Shown here piece after piece: positions 1 through 9,004 of a stretch of 64,000 nucleotides of DNA. The translations under genes were made by a program, and so were the position numbers. The notes beneath the pieces are model-generated. The model did no database searches. It was not told the origin of the DNA and was given only the letters and a program-made list of their open reading frames with translations. Each line of letters starts with the position of its first letter. Position 1 is the stretch's first letter. Source of the stretch: Tomitella fengzijianii (GTDB taxonomy: Bacteria; Actinomycetota; Actinomycetes; Mycobacteriales; Mycobacteriaceae); contig NZ_CP041765.1 of NCBI RefSeq assembly GCF_007559025.1, forward strand, positions 1,360,679-1,424,678. The letters are read 5' to 3'.

Positions 1-2
1 GC

Positions 3-884
3 GTGGGCGTCGACGGTTCCGAGGGCTCTGCCCGCGCCGTGCGGTGGGCCGCGCGATATGCGGCCGCCGGCGCGTTGCCGCTGCAGCTCCTCTACGTCGT
101 GACGGTACCGTCAGTGTTCTATTCGGAGCCGATGGCGGCGCGGTTCGTCGAGGACGAGCGCACGCGTATCGGGGAGAAGATCCTGCGGGAGGCGGCCGCG
201 GCCGCGCGGGCGGCCGTCGACGGCGCGGACCTGGTGATCGACGCCGGCTACGAGGTGGGGTCGCCGTCCGAGGTGCTCATCGATCGCACTGCCGACGCAC
301 GGCTGCTGGTGATGGGCACGCGGGGCCACGGTGAGCTGACCGGCCTGTTCGTCGGCTCGGTGACGCGGGCGATCGTCGGGCATGCGCATTGCCCGGTGGC
401 GGTGATCCCCGGGCTTCCGGACGGCGTCCCCGATCCGTCCGACAGGCCCGACGCGCCGGTCGTCGTCGGCGTCGACGGTTCGGAGGCGGGCCTCGCCGCG
501 CTCGATTTCGCCTACGCGGAGGCGGAGGCGCGGGGCGCGGAACTGGTGGCCGTGCATGTGTGGAGCGACGCCGGGGTGCATCCGAGACTCCTCGGCTCGC
601 GTGCGGACGACCCGTACTGGCTGCGGGTCCAGCGCACCGAGGAGGAGCGGCTGCGCAGTCTCGTCGAGGAGCGGAGCGCGCGGCATCCGGGGACGTGGGT
701 GCATCAGGTCGTCGAACGCGAGAATCCCGCGAAGATCCTGGCGGAGTGGTCGGCGCACGCGCAAATGGTCGTCACCGGAAGCCGGGGCCGCGGCGGCTTC
801 GCGGGGCTGGTGCTCGGTTCCACCAGCCACGCGCTGCTGCACCGGAGCAAGTGTCCTCTGGTGGTCCTGCGGCCGCGCGGGTGA
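3..884 (+). CDS. Universal stress protein, two Usp domains (5' end cut off)
   Basis: Tandem universal stress protein, cytoplasmic, of the ATP-binding type. The first Usp domain covers roughly residues 1-140 as visible and the second about 150-293. Each carries the nucleotide-binding pattern G-x2-G-x9-G-S/T: GTRGHGELTG near residue 105 and GSRGRGGFAG near residue 258. The reading frame is open at the window edge and the visible sequence starts inside the first beta strand (VGVDGSEGS), so the true start lies upstream. Family knowledge links such duplicated Usp proteins in mycobacteria to hypoxia and stress dormancy; no specific role can be read here. It is convergent with the AlkB-like gene. 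Confidence 0.9.
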   Translation: MGVDGSEGSARAVRWAARYAAAGALPLQLLYVVTVPSVFYSEPMAARFVEDERTRIGEKILREAAAAARAAVDGADLVIDAGYEVGSPSEVLIDRTADARLLVMGTRGHGELTGLFVGSVTRAIVGHAHCPVAVIPGLPDGVPDPSDRPDAPVVVGVDGSEAGLAALDFAYAEAEARGAELVAVHVWSDAGVHPRLLGSRADDPYWLRVQRTEEERLRSLVEERSARHPGTWVHQVVERENPAKILAEWSAHAQMVVTGSRGRGGFAGLVLGSTSHALLHRSKCPLVVLRPRG

Positions 885-914
885 ATGAAGCCGGCGCACG
901 CCTTGTGCGCGTGG

Positions 915-1601
915 TCACCGCACGCCGCGCGGGCGGAACTGGACGCTGATCCGCGGCCCGCTCACACGGGTGGACTTGGGGATGCAGTGTTCCCAGGTGC
1001 GCTGGCAGCTGCCGCCCATGACGATGAGGTCGCCATGTCCCAGCGGAAAGCGCAGCGACGCCGAGCGGGCTGCTCCCTCCGGCCTCCGGCGCGGACGAAG
1101 CAGCAGCGTCCGCGCGGCCCCCAGCGAGAGGATCGCGACCATGGTGTCTTCCGTGCGGCCGCGGCCGATGTCGTCCCCGTGCCAGGCGACGCTGTCGGAG
1201 CCGTCGCGGTACCGGCACATTCCGACGGTGCGGAACGGCTCGCCCAGTTCCGCGCCGAAGCGGGCCGACAGCAGCGACAGACCCTGCGCGATCAGCGGGT
1301 GGGGGAGCGGCTCGTCCTCGCCGTAGAAGCGGACCAGCCGCGGCACGTTGACCACCCGGTCGTACATCGTCCGGCGTTCCGCGCGCCAGTCCACGGTCCG
1401 AGTGAGACGGTCCGGCAGCTCGTCCGCGCCGCGCAGCCAATTGGGGTGCAGTTCCACCCAGGCGCCGTCTGCGAGCGGGGTGCGCGCCCCCGCACCCGGG
1501 TCCGCAGGGCCGCCGTGGGCGCGAGTGGCCGCCGGCAGGGCGCGGAAACAGGGCCGGTCCACAGCGGAATCGAACAGTGTCGGTTGGAAGGCCGCCGTCA
1601 T
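915..1601 (-). CDS. AlkB-like 2-oxoglutarate/Fe(II) dioxygenase
   Basis: Predicted AlkB-family oxidative demethylase acting on alkylated DNA or RNA bases. The iron ligands are visible as HxD in WHGDD (His141, Asp143) and a distal His in WEHCIPK (His205). The 2-oxoglutarate/substrate arginines follow in GPRISVQFR. The length (228 aa) fits ALKBH2/3-like bacterial forms. I chose ATG 1601 over the in-frame ATG at 1616 because a TATGAT hexamer overlaps the upstream codons and ends 6 nt before ATG 1601, as in a leaderless transcript. It lies downstream of the pirin gene on the same strand, 75 nt away. The exact substrate is inference. Confidence 0.85.
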   Translation of the reverse strand: MTAAFQPTLFDSAVDRPCFRALPAATRAHGGPADPGAGARTPLADGAWVELHPNWLRGADELPDRLTRTVDWRAERRTMYDRVVNVPRLVRFYGEDEPLPHPLIAQGLSLLSARFGAELGEPFRTVGMCRYRDGSDSVAWHGDDIGRGRTEDTMVAILSLGAARTLLLRPRRRPEGAARSASLRFPLGHGDLIVMGGSCQRTWEHCIPKSTRVSGPRISVQFRPRGVR

Positions 1602-1607
1602 GGTGCG

Positions 1608-1613
1608 ATCATA
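1608..1613 (-). promoter_or_regulatory. Probable -10 hexamer of leaderless alkB-like transcript
   Basis: TATGAT on the minus strand with 6 nt between its end and ATG 1601. This places the expected transcription start at the A of the start codon. No good -35 was seen. Just upstream is the 11-bp palindrome TTCGAATCGAA (1616-1626), whose role is unknown. Confidence 0.5.
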
Positions 1614-1675
1614 CATTCGAATCGAACAGGTGCGCTATAACCCTCACCTGGCGCGTGTCCACCGCGCGGAGACGA

Positions 1676-2512
1676 TCAGACCGGGCCGCCGAGCCCCGCG
1701 TGCATCTCCCAGACGATCACCTCGGCGTCGGTCCTGTCCGGACCGGACGCGGCGGTTCCCGCGGTGGGCAGTGACAGCAGTTGGCCGCCGCCGCCGCTGA
1801 TCCGCACGGCGTCCCCCTCCGCCAGCGGTCCGGCGCCCTCGAGTACGGCCGAACCGCGTGCGACGAACACGTGCAGCATCGGCGCGTCGGGGAGGGCCAC
1901 CGGCCGCGAACCCGGCTGCAACCTCGCGACGTGCATCGCGGCATGACGGTTGCGGATCCGGATCGCCGAGTGGTCGCGGTACGCGCCCATGCCGGAAGCG
2001 ACGGTGACCAGACCGCCACGCAGCAGTTCGTCCTGGACCTCGAGCTGCTCGTAGCCCGGGGTCGTGCCGGGCTCGTCCGGCACCACCCACATCTGGATCA
2101 GCCGCACGGGATCGTCGTGTTCGGCGGCGCGGTGCGCGAGGTCGCCGCCGAATCGCCGGGCGTCGTTCTTCTCCGAGTGCAGAACGCCAGTTCCCGCGCT
2201 CATGCGCTGCGCCAATCCCGGATAGATGATTCCCGAGTTCCCCATGGAATCCTGGTGCACCAGAGATCCGCGCAACACCCAGGTCACGATCTCCATATCC
2301 CGGTGCGGGTGGGTGTCGAACCCCAGCCCCGGCGCGATGACGTCGTCGTTGTTGGCCATCAGAACGCCGTGGTGGGTGTTGGGGGGGTCGTAGTGGTGGC
2401 CGAAGGAGAACGAATGGCGCGAGTCCAGCCAGTCGATCCGCGTGGAGAACCGGTCCGCCGCGCGGCGGACGTCCATGCGTGGGGCGGGAGGGCCCGGGGG
2501 GTGCGTGGTCAC
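1676..2512 (-). CDS. Pirin family protein (bicupin)
   Basis: Cytoplasmic bicupin of the pirin family. The N-terminal cupin has the metal-binding residues expected of pirins: FDTHPHRDMEIVTW supplies the two histidines of the HxH motif and GVLHSEKN the next His and Glu. The C-terminal cupin (about residues 160-270) is degenerate. Some bacterial pirins have quercetinase activity and others regulate metabolic enzymes, so function here is open. The start is GTG 2512 because AAGGAG lies 7 nt upstream; an internal ATG at 2476 also begins the typical MDVRR start and cannot be excluded. It sits divergently from the CorA-like gene. Confidence 0.9.
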   Translation of the reverse strand: MTTHPPGPPAPRMDVRRAADRFSTRIDWLDSRHSFSFGHHYDPPNTHHGVLMANNDDVIAPGLGFDTHPHRDMEIVTWVLRGSLVHQDSMGNSGIIYPGLAQRMSAGTGVLHSEKNDARRFGGDLAHRAAEHDDPVRLIQMWVVPDEPGTTPGYEQLEVQDELLRGGLVTVASGMGAYRDHSAIRIRNRHAAMHVARLQPGSRPVALPDAPMLHVFVARGSAVLEGAGPLAEGDAVRISGGGGQLLSLPTAGTAASGPDRTDAEVIVWEMHAGLGGPV

Positions 2513-2661
2513 GGTGGAGCTCCTTCGCGCTGACGGACGCACGGCCGCGGTCCCGAGCAGGCCGGCGGCGCAACGTCATGGCCCGGAACCGATTCTACGC
2601 AGCGGACTCCGGGTCGCGGCGTTCCGGGACGCGGGGCGACGTCCACCGGCACACTGTGGGC

Positions 2662-3930
2662 ATGACGGACAGCTTCGCGCCCGCCCCCGCCTCGCTCGCG
2701 CCGCCTGCGCCCCGTGTGCGCGGGGTGCTTTGGCGTGCGGACGGGGGCAGAGTCGACGGTCTTTCCCCGAGGGAGTTGGCCGGCGAGTCCGCGGCCGGTG
2801 CGCGCGGCACCACGTTCTGGATCGACGTGCTGTGGCCAGACGAGGCGGTGCTCGCCGAGCTGAAGGACGCCTTCGGGCTGGACACCAACGCGATCGAGGA
2901 CTCCATCGCCTACGACGAGCGGCCCAAGGCCGCACGGCACTCCGGCCACCTGTTCGTCACCGCCTATGCGACCGGAATCGGCGGCGTGGGCGAGGGCGGG
3001 CCGTCCGCGATGACCGGCGCTCCCGCGGCGGATGCGGTCGACGGGGGATTGAATGCGACGGTGGAGGACTCCGCGGAGAATGCCGCATTCGCACGGTGGG
3101 CGGACATGGGAAACGGGGCGGATGCGGGCGGCGTGCCGGGCAGGAGCGGCGGGGCGGGCGCCGGCGCCGCGGGGCGACGACGACGGCGGCGCCACCGCCG
3201 GGGCGGCGGCAGCTCTGCACCGTCGCGCCTGCGAGCGAGCCGGGTGTCGATGTTCGTGCTTTCCCGCGGCATCATCACGGTCCGGCGCGACGACAGGTTC
3301 GATGTCGACAAGGCGGTCACCCGGTGGCGTGGCGGATCCGCGGGCGGGGCGGCGGGGCCGATGGGGTTGCTGCACGCGATCCTCGACGTCATCGTGGACG
3401 GCCACCTGGACACGGCGGAGCAGTTCGACGACGCGCTCGAAGACATCGAGGACCGGTTGTTCGACGAGCGCACCCACGACCGTTCGGTGCAGCGGTCCAA
3501 CTACCGGCTGCGCAAGGAACTCGTGCACTTCCGGCGCCTGGTGCTCCCCATGCGCGACGTGGTCTCGGCGATCGTTCGTCATCGCGACGACGACCGCGAC
3601 GCCTGGCCCAAGGAGCTCAGCAGCGATTTCGCGGACCTGTTCGACCATGTGCTCCGCGTGGCCGAATGGACGGAGTCGTTGCGTGAGCTGGTGACGACGA
3701 TCTTCGAGACCAACCTCTCGCTCCAGGACGCCCGGCTGAACACGGTGATGAAGAAGCTCACCGGCTGGGCGGCCATCATCGCGGTGCCCACGGCCATCAC
3801 CGGGTGGTTCGGGCAGAACGTGCCCTACCCGGGTTCGGAGGAGGTCTCCGGGCTGATCGTGAGTGCGACGGCGATCGTGGTGCTGGCGGTGGGCCTGTTC
3901 GTGGTGTTCCGGCGGAAGGACTGGATCTGA
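2662..3930 (+). CDS. CorA-like metal transporter with GQN in place of GMN
   Basis: Inner-membrane CorA-superfamily channel of 422 aa. The acidic N-terminal domain, the long helical stalk (about residues 220-355) and two C-terminal membrane helices (about 363-382 and 394-414) are in the usual order. The selectivity-filter region reads FGQNVPYPG, whereas Mg2+-selective CorA has GMN. Other actinobacterial CorA-like proteins also carry GQN, so the ion may be Mg2+, Co2+, Zn2+ or another. A Gly/Ala/Arg-rich insertion at about 105-195, including six consecutive Arg, makes the protein longer than usual. The ATG at 2662 follows CACACT by 6 nt and may be leaderless. The stop overlaps the next start (TGATG). 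Confidence 0.85.
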   Translation: MTDSFAPAPASLAPPAPRVRGVLWRADGGRVDGLSPRELAGESAAGARGTTFWIDVLWPDEAVLAELKDAFGLDTNAIEDSIAYDERPKAARHSGHLFVTAYATGIGGVGEGGPSAMTGAPAADAVDGGLNATVEDSAENAAFARWADMGNGADAGGVPGRSGGAGAGAAGRRRRRRHRRGGGSSAPSRLRASRVSMFVLSRGIITVRRDDRFDVDKAVTRWRGGSAGGAAGPMGLLHAILDVIVDGHLDTAEQFDDALEDIEDRLFDERTHDRSVQRSNYRLRKELVHFRRLVLPMRDVVSAIVRHRDDDRDAWPKELSSDFADLFDHVLRVAEWTESLRELVTTIFETNLSLQDARLNTVMKKLTGWAAIIAVPTAITGWFGQNVPYPGSEEVSGLIVSATAIVVLAVGLFVVFRRKDWI

Positions 3931-4532
3931 TGGCGGATGGCGAGGGGGAGCGCGCCCCGGACCGTCGACCCCGCCGGCTGTTCACCGCCCTCGTTCCGCC
4001 GACGGACGTCCGCGGCGCGATCGCCGGGGCCCTGCCCGGCGACCTGGGCGTGCGCTGGGCGCACCCGGAGCAGATGCACGTCACACTCGCATTCCACGGC
4101 GCCGTGCGCGATACCGGGGCGCTCGTCGAGCGGATTACCGCGGCGGCCGCGGAACACCCGCCGATCCGGTTGCGGGTGGGTGGGGCGGGCAGCTTCGACC
4201 ACCACGGCGGCAACGTCGTCTGGCTCTCCGCTGACGGGCGGACGGAGCAGGATCGCGCGGAGCTGCGCGGGCTCGCCGCCGGCTGCGGTGCGTCGCACCG
4301 CTTCACTCCGCATCTCACGCTGGCGCGCGTGCGGCGCTCGCAGTCGGCGTCGGCCCTCGCCGTCGCAGCGGCGGTGGAGCCGGTCGACGTTCTCGTGCAG
4401 GAGGTGAGCGTCGTCGAATCCCTGCTGGGCGCGGGGGAGGGCGGGCGCGCGCTGTATACGGTGGTGGCGCGGCCCGGACTGGGTGGGCCTGCGGGCTCCG
4501 GCGGTGGCGACGGGGCCCGGCGGCAGGCGTGA
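3930..4532 (+). CDS. thpR: RNA 2',3'-cyclic phosphodiesterase / 2'-5' RNA ligase
   Basis: LigT/ThpR family enzyme of the 2H phosphoesterase superfamily, 200 aa. It is predicted to hydrolyse 2',3'-cyclic phosphates on RNA ends, and in vitro members can join tRNA halves by a 2'-5' bond. Both catalytic HxT motifs are present: HVT at residues 50-52 and HLT at 128-130, in the context [10 protein letters not shown]. The start ATG shares one base with the CorA-like stop codon (TGATG), which implies translational coupling of a metal transporter with an RNA end-processing enzyme. The biological RNA substrate of this family is not established. Confidence 0.88.
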   Translation: MADGEGERAPDRRPRRLFTALVPPTDVRGAIAGALPGDLGVRWAHPEQMHVTLAFHGAVRDTGALVERITAAAAEHPPIRLRVGGAGSFDHHGGNVVWLSADGRTEQDRAELRGLAAGCGASHRFTPHLTLARVRRSQSASALAVAAAVEPVDVLVQEVSVVESLLGAGEGGRALYTVVARPGLGGPAGSGGGDGARRQA

Positions 4533-4622
4533 CGGCGGTGCGGTGACGGACTGTCGGCGGTGGATGCGATACTGGCGAGGGCTCCGGGGGGAGCCTGCTT
4601 CAAGTGAGGTCCAGGGGGGATC

Positions 4623-5258
4623 ATGCATTCGACAGGTCATTCGGCACCGGTGGACGCGGCGGGGGTGCCGGTGGACAGCCCGCGCTTCGCCGACCCCGGT
4701 CCGGTCTCGTGGTTCTATGTCGTCACGGCGCTCGCCGCAGTGCTACTGCCGCTCGTCGCGCTCGGCCTGTGCTTCCCGGCGCAGGGCGTGGCCACGCTGT
4801 GGTTCCTCGCGTTGACCGCCTCGGTATGGGTTCCCGGCTACCTGCTCGTCCTGTGGATCGCGTTCCGCCTTGTGCAGACCCGCAACGCCGGCCCGCGCTT
4901 CTTCCACCGCGCGCCGCGTCCCATGAAGTCGGTGACCGCCGCCGGGCTGTGGGTGATGGGGCTGGCGGCGGTCCTCTGCGCATTCATCATGCCCCACGCG
5001 GGCTATGCGGGCACCGACGCGCATTCGCTCGCAGAGTTCGTGGGGTTCGGCCGCCTGCACTCGATGGAGCTCTTCTCCTCCGTCGGCGGCATCGGCGTAT
5101 GCGGCGGACTCGGCCTCGCTGTCGCGGGGTACATGTGCGCGATCCTGGCCGGATCGCAGGCCCAGGGACGGGCGAGGACGGAGGCCCTCCGCGCACACGA
5201 AGAGGCCCTCCACGTCGATTCCCCGAATCCCTGGGCGAACAGTCAGTGGCGGAGCTAA
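4623..5258 (+). CDS. Hypothetical four-helix membrane protein
   Basis: A 211-aa integral membrane protein that I do not recognise. Hydrophobic segments lie at about residues 28-52, 58-80, 102-124 and 140-165, with a short charged C-terminal tail. The sequence after helix 3 (PHAGYAGTDAHS) has two histidines, and a Cys-Gly-Gly motif sits in the last helix. An AGGGGGGATC stretch directly precedes ATG 4623 and serves as ribosome-binding site. The gene stands alone, 90 nt after thpR. Confidence 0.75.
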   Translation: MHSTGHSAPVDAAGVPVDSPRFADPGPVSWFYVVTALAAVLLPLVALGLCFPAQGVATLWFLALTASVWVPGYLLVLWIAFRLVQTRNAGPRFFHRAPRPMKSVTAAGLWVMGLAAVLCAFIMPHAGYAGTDAHSLAEFVGFGRLHSMELFSSVGGIGVCGGLGLAVAGYMCAILAGSQAQGRARTEALRAHEEALHVDSPNPWANSQWRS

Positions 5259-5379
5259 CGTCGATGTGCCGTGCGGGACGGCAGGCCCCTCGGCGCGCCC
5301 GGTCGGTGTGCGCCGGGCCGAAGGCCGGCCCTTCGCGGCGCGTCGACCCGGCGCATCGGACGGTATCGGAGGCTGCCCC

Positions 5380-6501
5380 ATGATCGGTTGGACTGGAACT
5401 CGGCGAGGGGCGCTTCACGCGATACCGCGGCCCGCGCCCGGTGTACACGCCGGTGCGCGGCGTACCGCGGTGGCGGCGGCCGTGGGGGTCATCGCCGCCG
5501 CGGGGACGTTGCTGTCCGCGGGGCCCGCAGCAGCCGCGCCGGAGACCACCTACTACGTATCCCTGGGGGATTCGCTGTCCACCGGATACCAGCCGGACAG
5601 CAACACCGACGAGCCCATCGCCTACAGCGACCGGATCTACGCGGCATTGCACGCCGATGATCCGGGGCTCGAGCTCAAGAAGTTCGGCTGCGACGGGGAG
5701 ACCTCGGTCTCCATGGTCGAGGGCGGGCACTGCGACCAGTACCAGCAGCAGTCGCAGCTGGACGCGGCGGCGGCCTTCATCGAGGCGCATCCCGGCCGGA
5801 TCGCCTACGTGACCAACGATATCGGCGCCAACGACATCTTCCCGTGCGTCTCGGGTGGGGGCGGCGATTCAGGCTCCGTGGATTCAGGCTCCGTGGATTC
5901 GGGGTCGGCGGGTGCGTCGGTCCTGCCGATGGCGGGCTGCGTCGCGGAGAAGCTGGGCGTGATCCGGACCAATCTCGCCACGATCGACTCGCGCATCCGT
6001 GAGGCCGGCGGCGACGACCCGGTGTACGTGGGGATGACCTACTACAACCCGATGCTCGCGTCGTGGCTGCAAGGCGGGATGCAACGTGCACTGGCCGGCG
6101 CGACAGTGCCCGCCGACAACCTGCTGTCCGCGGTGATCACCAGCACCAACTCGCAGCACGGGTGGAAGACGGCCGATGTGACCGCCGCGTTCGACACGAA
6201 CGACTTCACCGGAAACGTCGACCTGCCGGGAGTCGGCACGGTGCCGACGAACGTCGCCCGGATCTGCACGTGGACGTGGATGTGCAGTCTCGGCGACATT
6301 CACGCGAACGAGGCGGGGCACCAGGTCATCGCGGACACGTTCATGCCGCTGCTCACGGGCGAGGGCGGTGCGGGCGGCTCGCTGGGCTCCACGGGGTCGT
6401 CGGGATCCCTCGGCTCGGTGGGCTCCGTCGCCGACGGCCCCGACGGGTCAGTGGGATCGGTGGGGTCGGTGCGCGCCCTCACCGGGATGGGCGGTTCGTG
6501 A
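5380..6501 (+). CDS. Secreted SGNH/GDSL-family esterase with Gly-Ser tail
   Basis: Exported hydrolase of 373 aa. Residues 1-53 form a long signal peptide with a hydrophobic core (about 29-50) ending AAAAP. The catalytic Ser65 lies in SLGDSLSTGY. A block III-like Asn occurs in NDIGAND, and the Asp-x-His pair is DIH at 306-308. SGNH enzymes of mycolata act on lipids or acylated sugars; the substrate here is unknown. The last ~45 residues are a repetitive Gly/Ser/Leu tail resembling the end of the GH25 protein at 11.2 kb. A 15-bp repeat at 5866-5910 encodes DSGSV, DSGSV, DSGSA. Confidence 0.85.
   Translation: MIGWTGTRRGALHAIPRPAPGVHAGARRTAVAAAVGVIAAAGTLLSAGPAAAAPETTYYVSLGDSLSTGYQPDSNTDEPIAYSDRIYAALHADDPGLELKKFGCDGETSVSMVEGGHCDQYQQQSQLDAAAAFIEAHPGRIAYVTNDIGANDIFPCVSGGGGDSGSVDSGSVDSGSAGASVLPMAGCVAEKLGVIRTNLATIDSRIREAGGDDPVYVGMTYYNPMLASWLQGGMQRALAGATVPADNLLSAVITSTNSQHGWKTADVTAAFDTNDFTGNVDLPGVGTVPTNVARICTWTWMCSLGDIHANEAGHQVIADTFMPLLTGEGGAGGSLGSTGSSGSLGSVGSVADGPDGSVGSVGSVRALTGMGGS
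5866..5910 (+). repeat. In-frame 15-bp tandem repeat, about 3 copies
   Basis: Two perfect copies of GATTCAGGCTCCGTG and one degenerate copy. They encode the pentapeptide DSGSV in an exposed insertion of the esterase. Confidence 0.85.
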
Positions 6502-6571
6502 TCCTCGCCCGGCCTGCTTGACCCTCACACCGTGTCAGCCCCTTCGATGGGAGTCGAAGGAGGCATTCGCC

Positions 6572-7240
6572 ATGACACCACGGAATAATATCGACGCCGG
6601 CCGCAGGACTGCGGATGCGCTGGCGCACCCGAACCCGTCCGTCAGGCTGCGGGCTGCCATGGCGGCAGGCTCGCGGCCGGACGCGTCGCTCGCGCAGACT
6701 CTGGTGTTCCGCTGCGCGGTGGAGCCCGATTTCTACGTCCGCGACATGCTCACCTGGGCGCTGACCCGTGTGCCGTCGGCGGTGACGGTGCCACTGCTGC
6801 TCGACGCGCTCGGATCCGACGCCACGCAGGCGCGGAGTCAGGCGCTGCACACGCTGTCGAAGATCGGCGACGCCGCGGCGTGGCCCGCGGTCGCGGAGCA
6901 CCTCGGGGCGGAGGACGACGAGGTGGCGCGCGCGGCATGGCGCGCGTCGGTGTCCCTCGTCCCGGCCGGTGCGGAAGAGACGCTGGCCACGCGGCTGTCC
7001 GCGGAGCTGGGCAGGGGCGGTGCGGAGATGCGGCGCTCGCTCAGCCGGGCCCTCGCGGCGCTCGGCGAATACGGCGCGGAGGCCACCGAAGCGGCGGGAC
7101 GTTCCGGCGACGAGGCCGTGCGCCTCCACGTGCGCGATACGCTGGCGCTCATGGCGGATCCGGACGCGGCAGCCGACGCGCAGGTGCATGCGGCCCGGCG
7201 TCTGCGCGCACTGGGGCCGCAGGCGGCGCAGGGCGACTGA
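6572..7240 (+). CDS. HEAT-repeat protein
   Basis: A 222-aa protein built almost entirely of alpha-helical HEAT-like repeats of about 31 residues, starting near residue 16 (DALAHPNPSVRLRAAMAAG). Such proteins are scaffolds for protein-protein contacts, and no catalytic motif is visible. GAAGGAGG 8 nt before ATG 6572 is a strong ribosome-binding site. The stop codon shares one base with the start of the next gene (TGATG), and the next protein also has HEAT repeats, so the two are probably made in fixed ratio and may bind each other. Confidence 0.85.
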   Translation: MTPRNNIDAGRRTADALAHPNPSVRLRAAMAAGSRPDASLAQTLVFRCAVEPDFYVRDMLTWALTRVPSAVTVPLLLDALGSDATQARSQALHTLSKIGDAAAWPAVAEHLGAEDDEVARAAWRASVSLVPAGAEETLATRLSAELGRGGAEMRRSLSRALAALGEYGAEATEAAGRSGDEAVRLHVRDTLALMADPDAAADAQVHAARRLRALGPQAAQGD

Positions 7241-8307
7241 TGCTGATCGGCGAACTGGCGAGGCGGTCCGGAGTGAGTGTGCGGATGCTGCGGCACTACG
7301 ACTCGCTGGGGCTCGTCAGCCCGAGCGGGCGGACACCGGGCGGCTACCGCGAGTACGCGGCCACCGACCTTCGCCGACTCATGCACGTCGAGAGCCTGCG
7401 CTCGCTCGGCCTGCCACTCGCGGCGGTCAAACGCGCACTGGACGACGACGGGTTCTCACCCCTCGGATTGCTCGACGAACTCCGGGACTCGGCGCGCCGG
7501 CGGATCGCGGCGGACACGGACCTCCTCGGCCGTCTCGACGAACTGCGGTCGGCGGAGCCGGCGGGCTGGGAGGACGCGGTCCGGGTCGTCAACCTGCTCA
7601 ACGCGGTGCGGTCGGGCTCCGGAGCCCGACGGCAGCAGGCCGTGCTCGCACACGACGGCGGCATCGCCGCGGTTCCCGGCTCAGCTCTGGCCGAGGTGCT
7701 TCTGGCGGAAGAGGACGCCAACGTGGCCGGAGCGCTGCGCTGGGCGTTGGCGCAGAACCCCGCCGGGGGAGTCGACGTGCTGGCCGCCGGACTCACCGCC
7801 GCGGATGCCGGCACGCGCCGCCGCGCGGTCGCGGCATTGGCGGAGCTCGGGGGCGCCGAGGCACAGGCTGCCCTGCGGGGTGCGCTCGACGACGGCGACA
7901 CGGAGGTGTGCGAGCGCGTCGCCGTCGCGCTGGGCTCCGCGGGCGACGCCGCCGCCGTTCCGACGCTCGTGCGGATGGTGATCGACGGGCGGCGCGACGT
8001 GGAGGCGGCCGAGACGCTGGCGCGCCTGGTGCATGCGGGGCCGGTCACCGCGGACGAGGTCGTCGCGGCGCTGTGCGGTGCGGCCGGGCATGGCTGCGGC
8101 GCGGACACTCTCGCGGTGACGGACGAGGGCAGCGGATCGGGCGATGCCCCGACCGCGGTTCTGCTCCGGGTGGCGCAGGCCATGGCGGAAGTCGGCGGAC
8201 ACGCATCACGGCAGGCGCTGGGAGCCCTGGCGCTGCATCAGGACCGAGTGGTGGCGACGACCGCCGAGGTGATCCTCCGGCAGATCGCGGGCGGCGACGC
8301 GACGTGA
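7240..8307 (+). CDS. MerR-type regulator fused to HEAT repeats
   Basis: A 355-aa protein. Residues 1-70 are a typical MerR winged helix-turn-helix (IGELARRSGVSVRMLRHYDS, then GGYREY), followed by a short coiled coil to about residue 110. From about 125 to 350 the usual effector domain is replaced by HEAT-type repeats, for example AVAALAELGGAEAQAALRGA. There is no cysteine cluster of the metal-sensing MerR type. ATG 7240 overlaps the stop of the preceding HEAT gene (TGATG). I infer a regulator that senses a protein partner through its HEAT array, possibly its neighbour; neither the target promoter nor the signal is known. Confidence 0.85.
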   Translation: MLIGELARRSGVSVRMLRHYDSLGLVSPSGRTPGGYREYAATDLRRLMHVESLRSLGLPLAAVKRALDDDGFSPLGLLDELRDSARRRIAADTDLLGRLDELRSAEPAGWEDAVRVVNLLNAVRSGSGARRQQAVLAHDGGIAAVPGSALAEVLLAEEDANVAGALRWALAQNPAGGVDVLAAGLTAADAGTRRRAVAALAELGGAEAQAALRGALDDGDTEVCERVAVALGSAGDAAAVPTLVRMVIDGRRDVEAAETLARLVHAGPVTADEVVAALCGAAGHGCGADTLAVTDEGSGSGDAPTAVLLRVAQAMAEVGGHASRQALGALALHQDRVVATTAEVILRQIAGGDAT

Positions 8308-8328
8308 CGACCTGCGGCGCCGAGGTGT

Positions 8329-8547
8329 TCAGCCGGGGGCGTCGCCGGTGATCGCGCAGACACCGATCAGCACGACGACAAGGACCACGACGGCCACGAA
8401 TGCGGTTGCGCCCGCGAACACGAGACCACTGGCGACTACGAGGGCGATGAATACCGCGACGATCAGCCAGCCTTGCCACGTCACCGGTCTCCACCCCCAG
8501 CCGACGCCGCGCTTGGGTCCGAACCAGGGTTGTCTGGTGAAACGCAT
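8329..8547 (-). CDS. Small two-helix membrane protein
   Basis: A 72-aa protein with an aromatic, basic N-terminus (QPWFGPKRGVGWGWRPVTW) and two adjacent membrane helices at about residues 26-45 and 48-66. I have seen related small proteins with a WFGPK-GWGWRP start in other actinobacteria but know no function. The start ATG 8547 is chosen because GGGAGGTGAG lies 7-8 nt upstream. It is convergent with the MerR-HEAT gene. Confidence 0.75.
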   Translation of the reverse strand: MRFTRQPWFGPKRGVGWGWRPVTWQGWLIVAVFIALVVASGLVFAGATAFVAVVVLVVVLIGVCAITGDAPG

Positions 8548-8714
8548 CGTCGACTCACCTCCCTGCCGGTACCGCCCATGGTACGAGCCGAGCCGACGCG
8601 GGGCTTCCGGCCCCGCCGGCCAAGTAGGGGTTCGCACTTCCGCCGGATCGATCGAAACCGCGTGCAGCTGCCGGAGAGTGGTAGAAACCCGCTATGAGCA
8701 GCGAGTTCATACTG

Positions 8715-8787
8715 TGCCCCCGGCAGGATTCGAACCTGCGACACCCGCTTTAGGAGAGCGGTGCTCTATCCCCTGAGCTACGAGGGC
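8715..8787 (-). tRNA. tRNA-Arg(CCT)
   Basis: 73-nt cloverleaf on the minus strand. The acceptor stem pairs GCCCTCG with CGGGGGC with one G-T pair. The anticodon stem CCGCT/AGCGG encloses CTCCTAA, so the anticodon is CCT (codon AGG). The T-arm is GCAGG-TTCGAAT-CCTGC. The discriminator is A and CCA is not encoded. Confidence 0.95.
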
Positions 8788-9004
8788 ATGGGACGCGGGC
8801 GGACGGGATTGCGATGACCGGACGCCGGTCGTGTTCGCGGTGTGCTTCGCGTCGTCGTGCATGTGTTGTTGTCGGTGCCCGCGGCGGGAACCTGATTGCG
8901 CGAGTGTGAGTGTAGCGGCTCGCGCAATCGCTTCCCGTCGCGGTAGGAGTACCGGTTTGTTCAATGTGGTGGACACCACATCGGGGCGGTGAAAGACTCT
9001 GCTC

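Noticed and set aside
1616-1626. LexA (SOS) box upstream of the alkB-like gene
   Set aside because: The palindrome TTCGAATCGAA does not match the GAAC-N4-GTTC core of actinobacterial LexA sites.
2513-2661. M-box (Mg2+) riboswitch upstream of the CorA-like gene
   Set aside because: The gap is only 149 nt, shared with the divergent pirin promoter, and shows none of the conserved elements. The start may even be leaderless.
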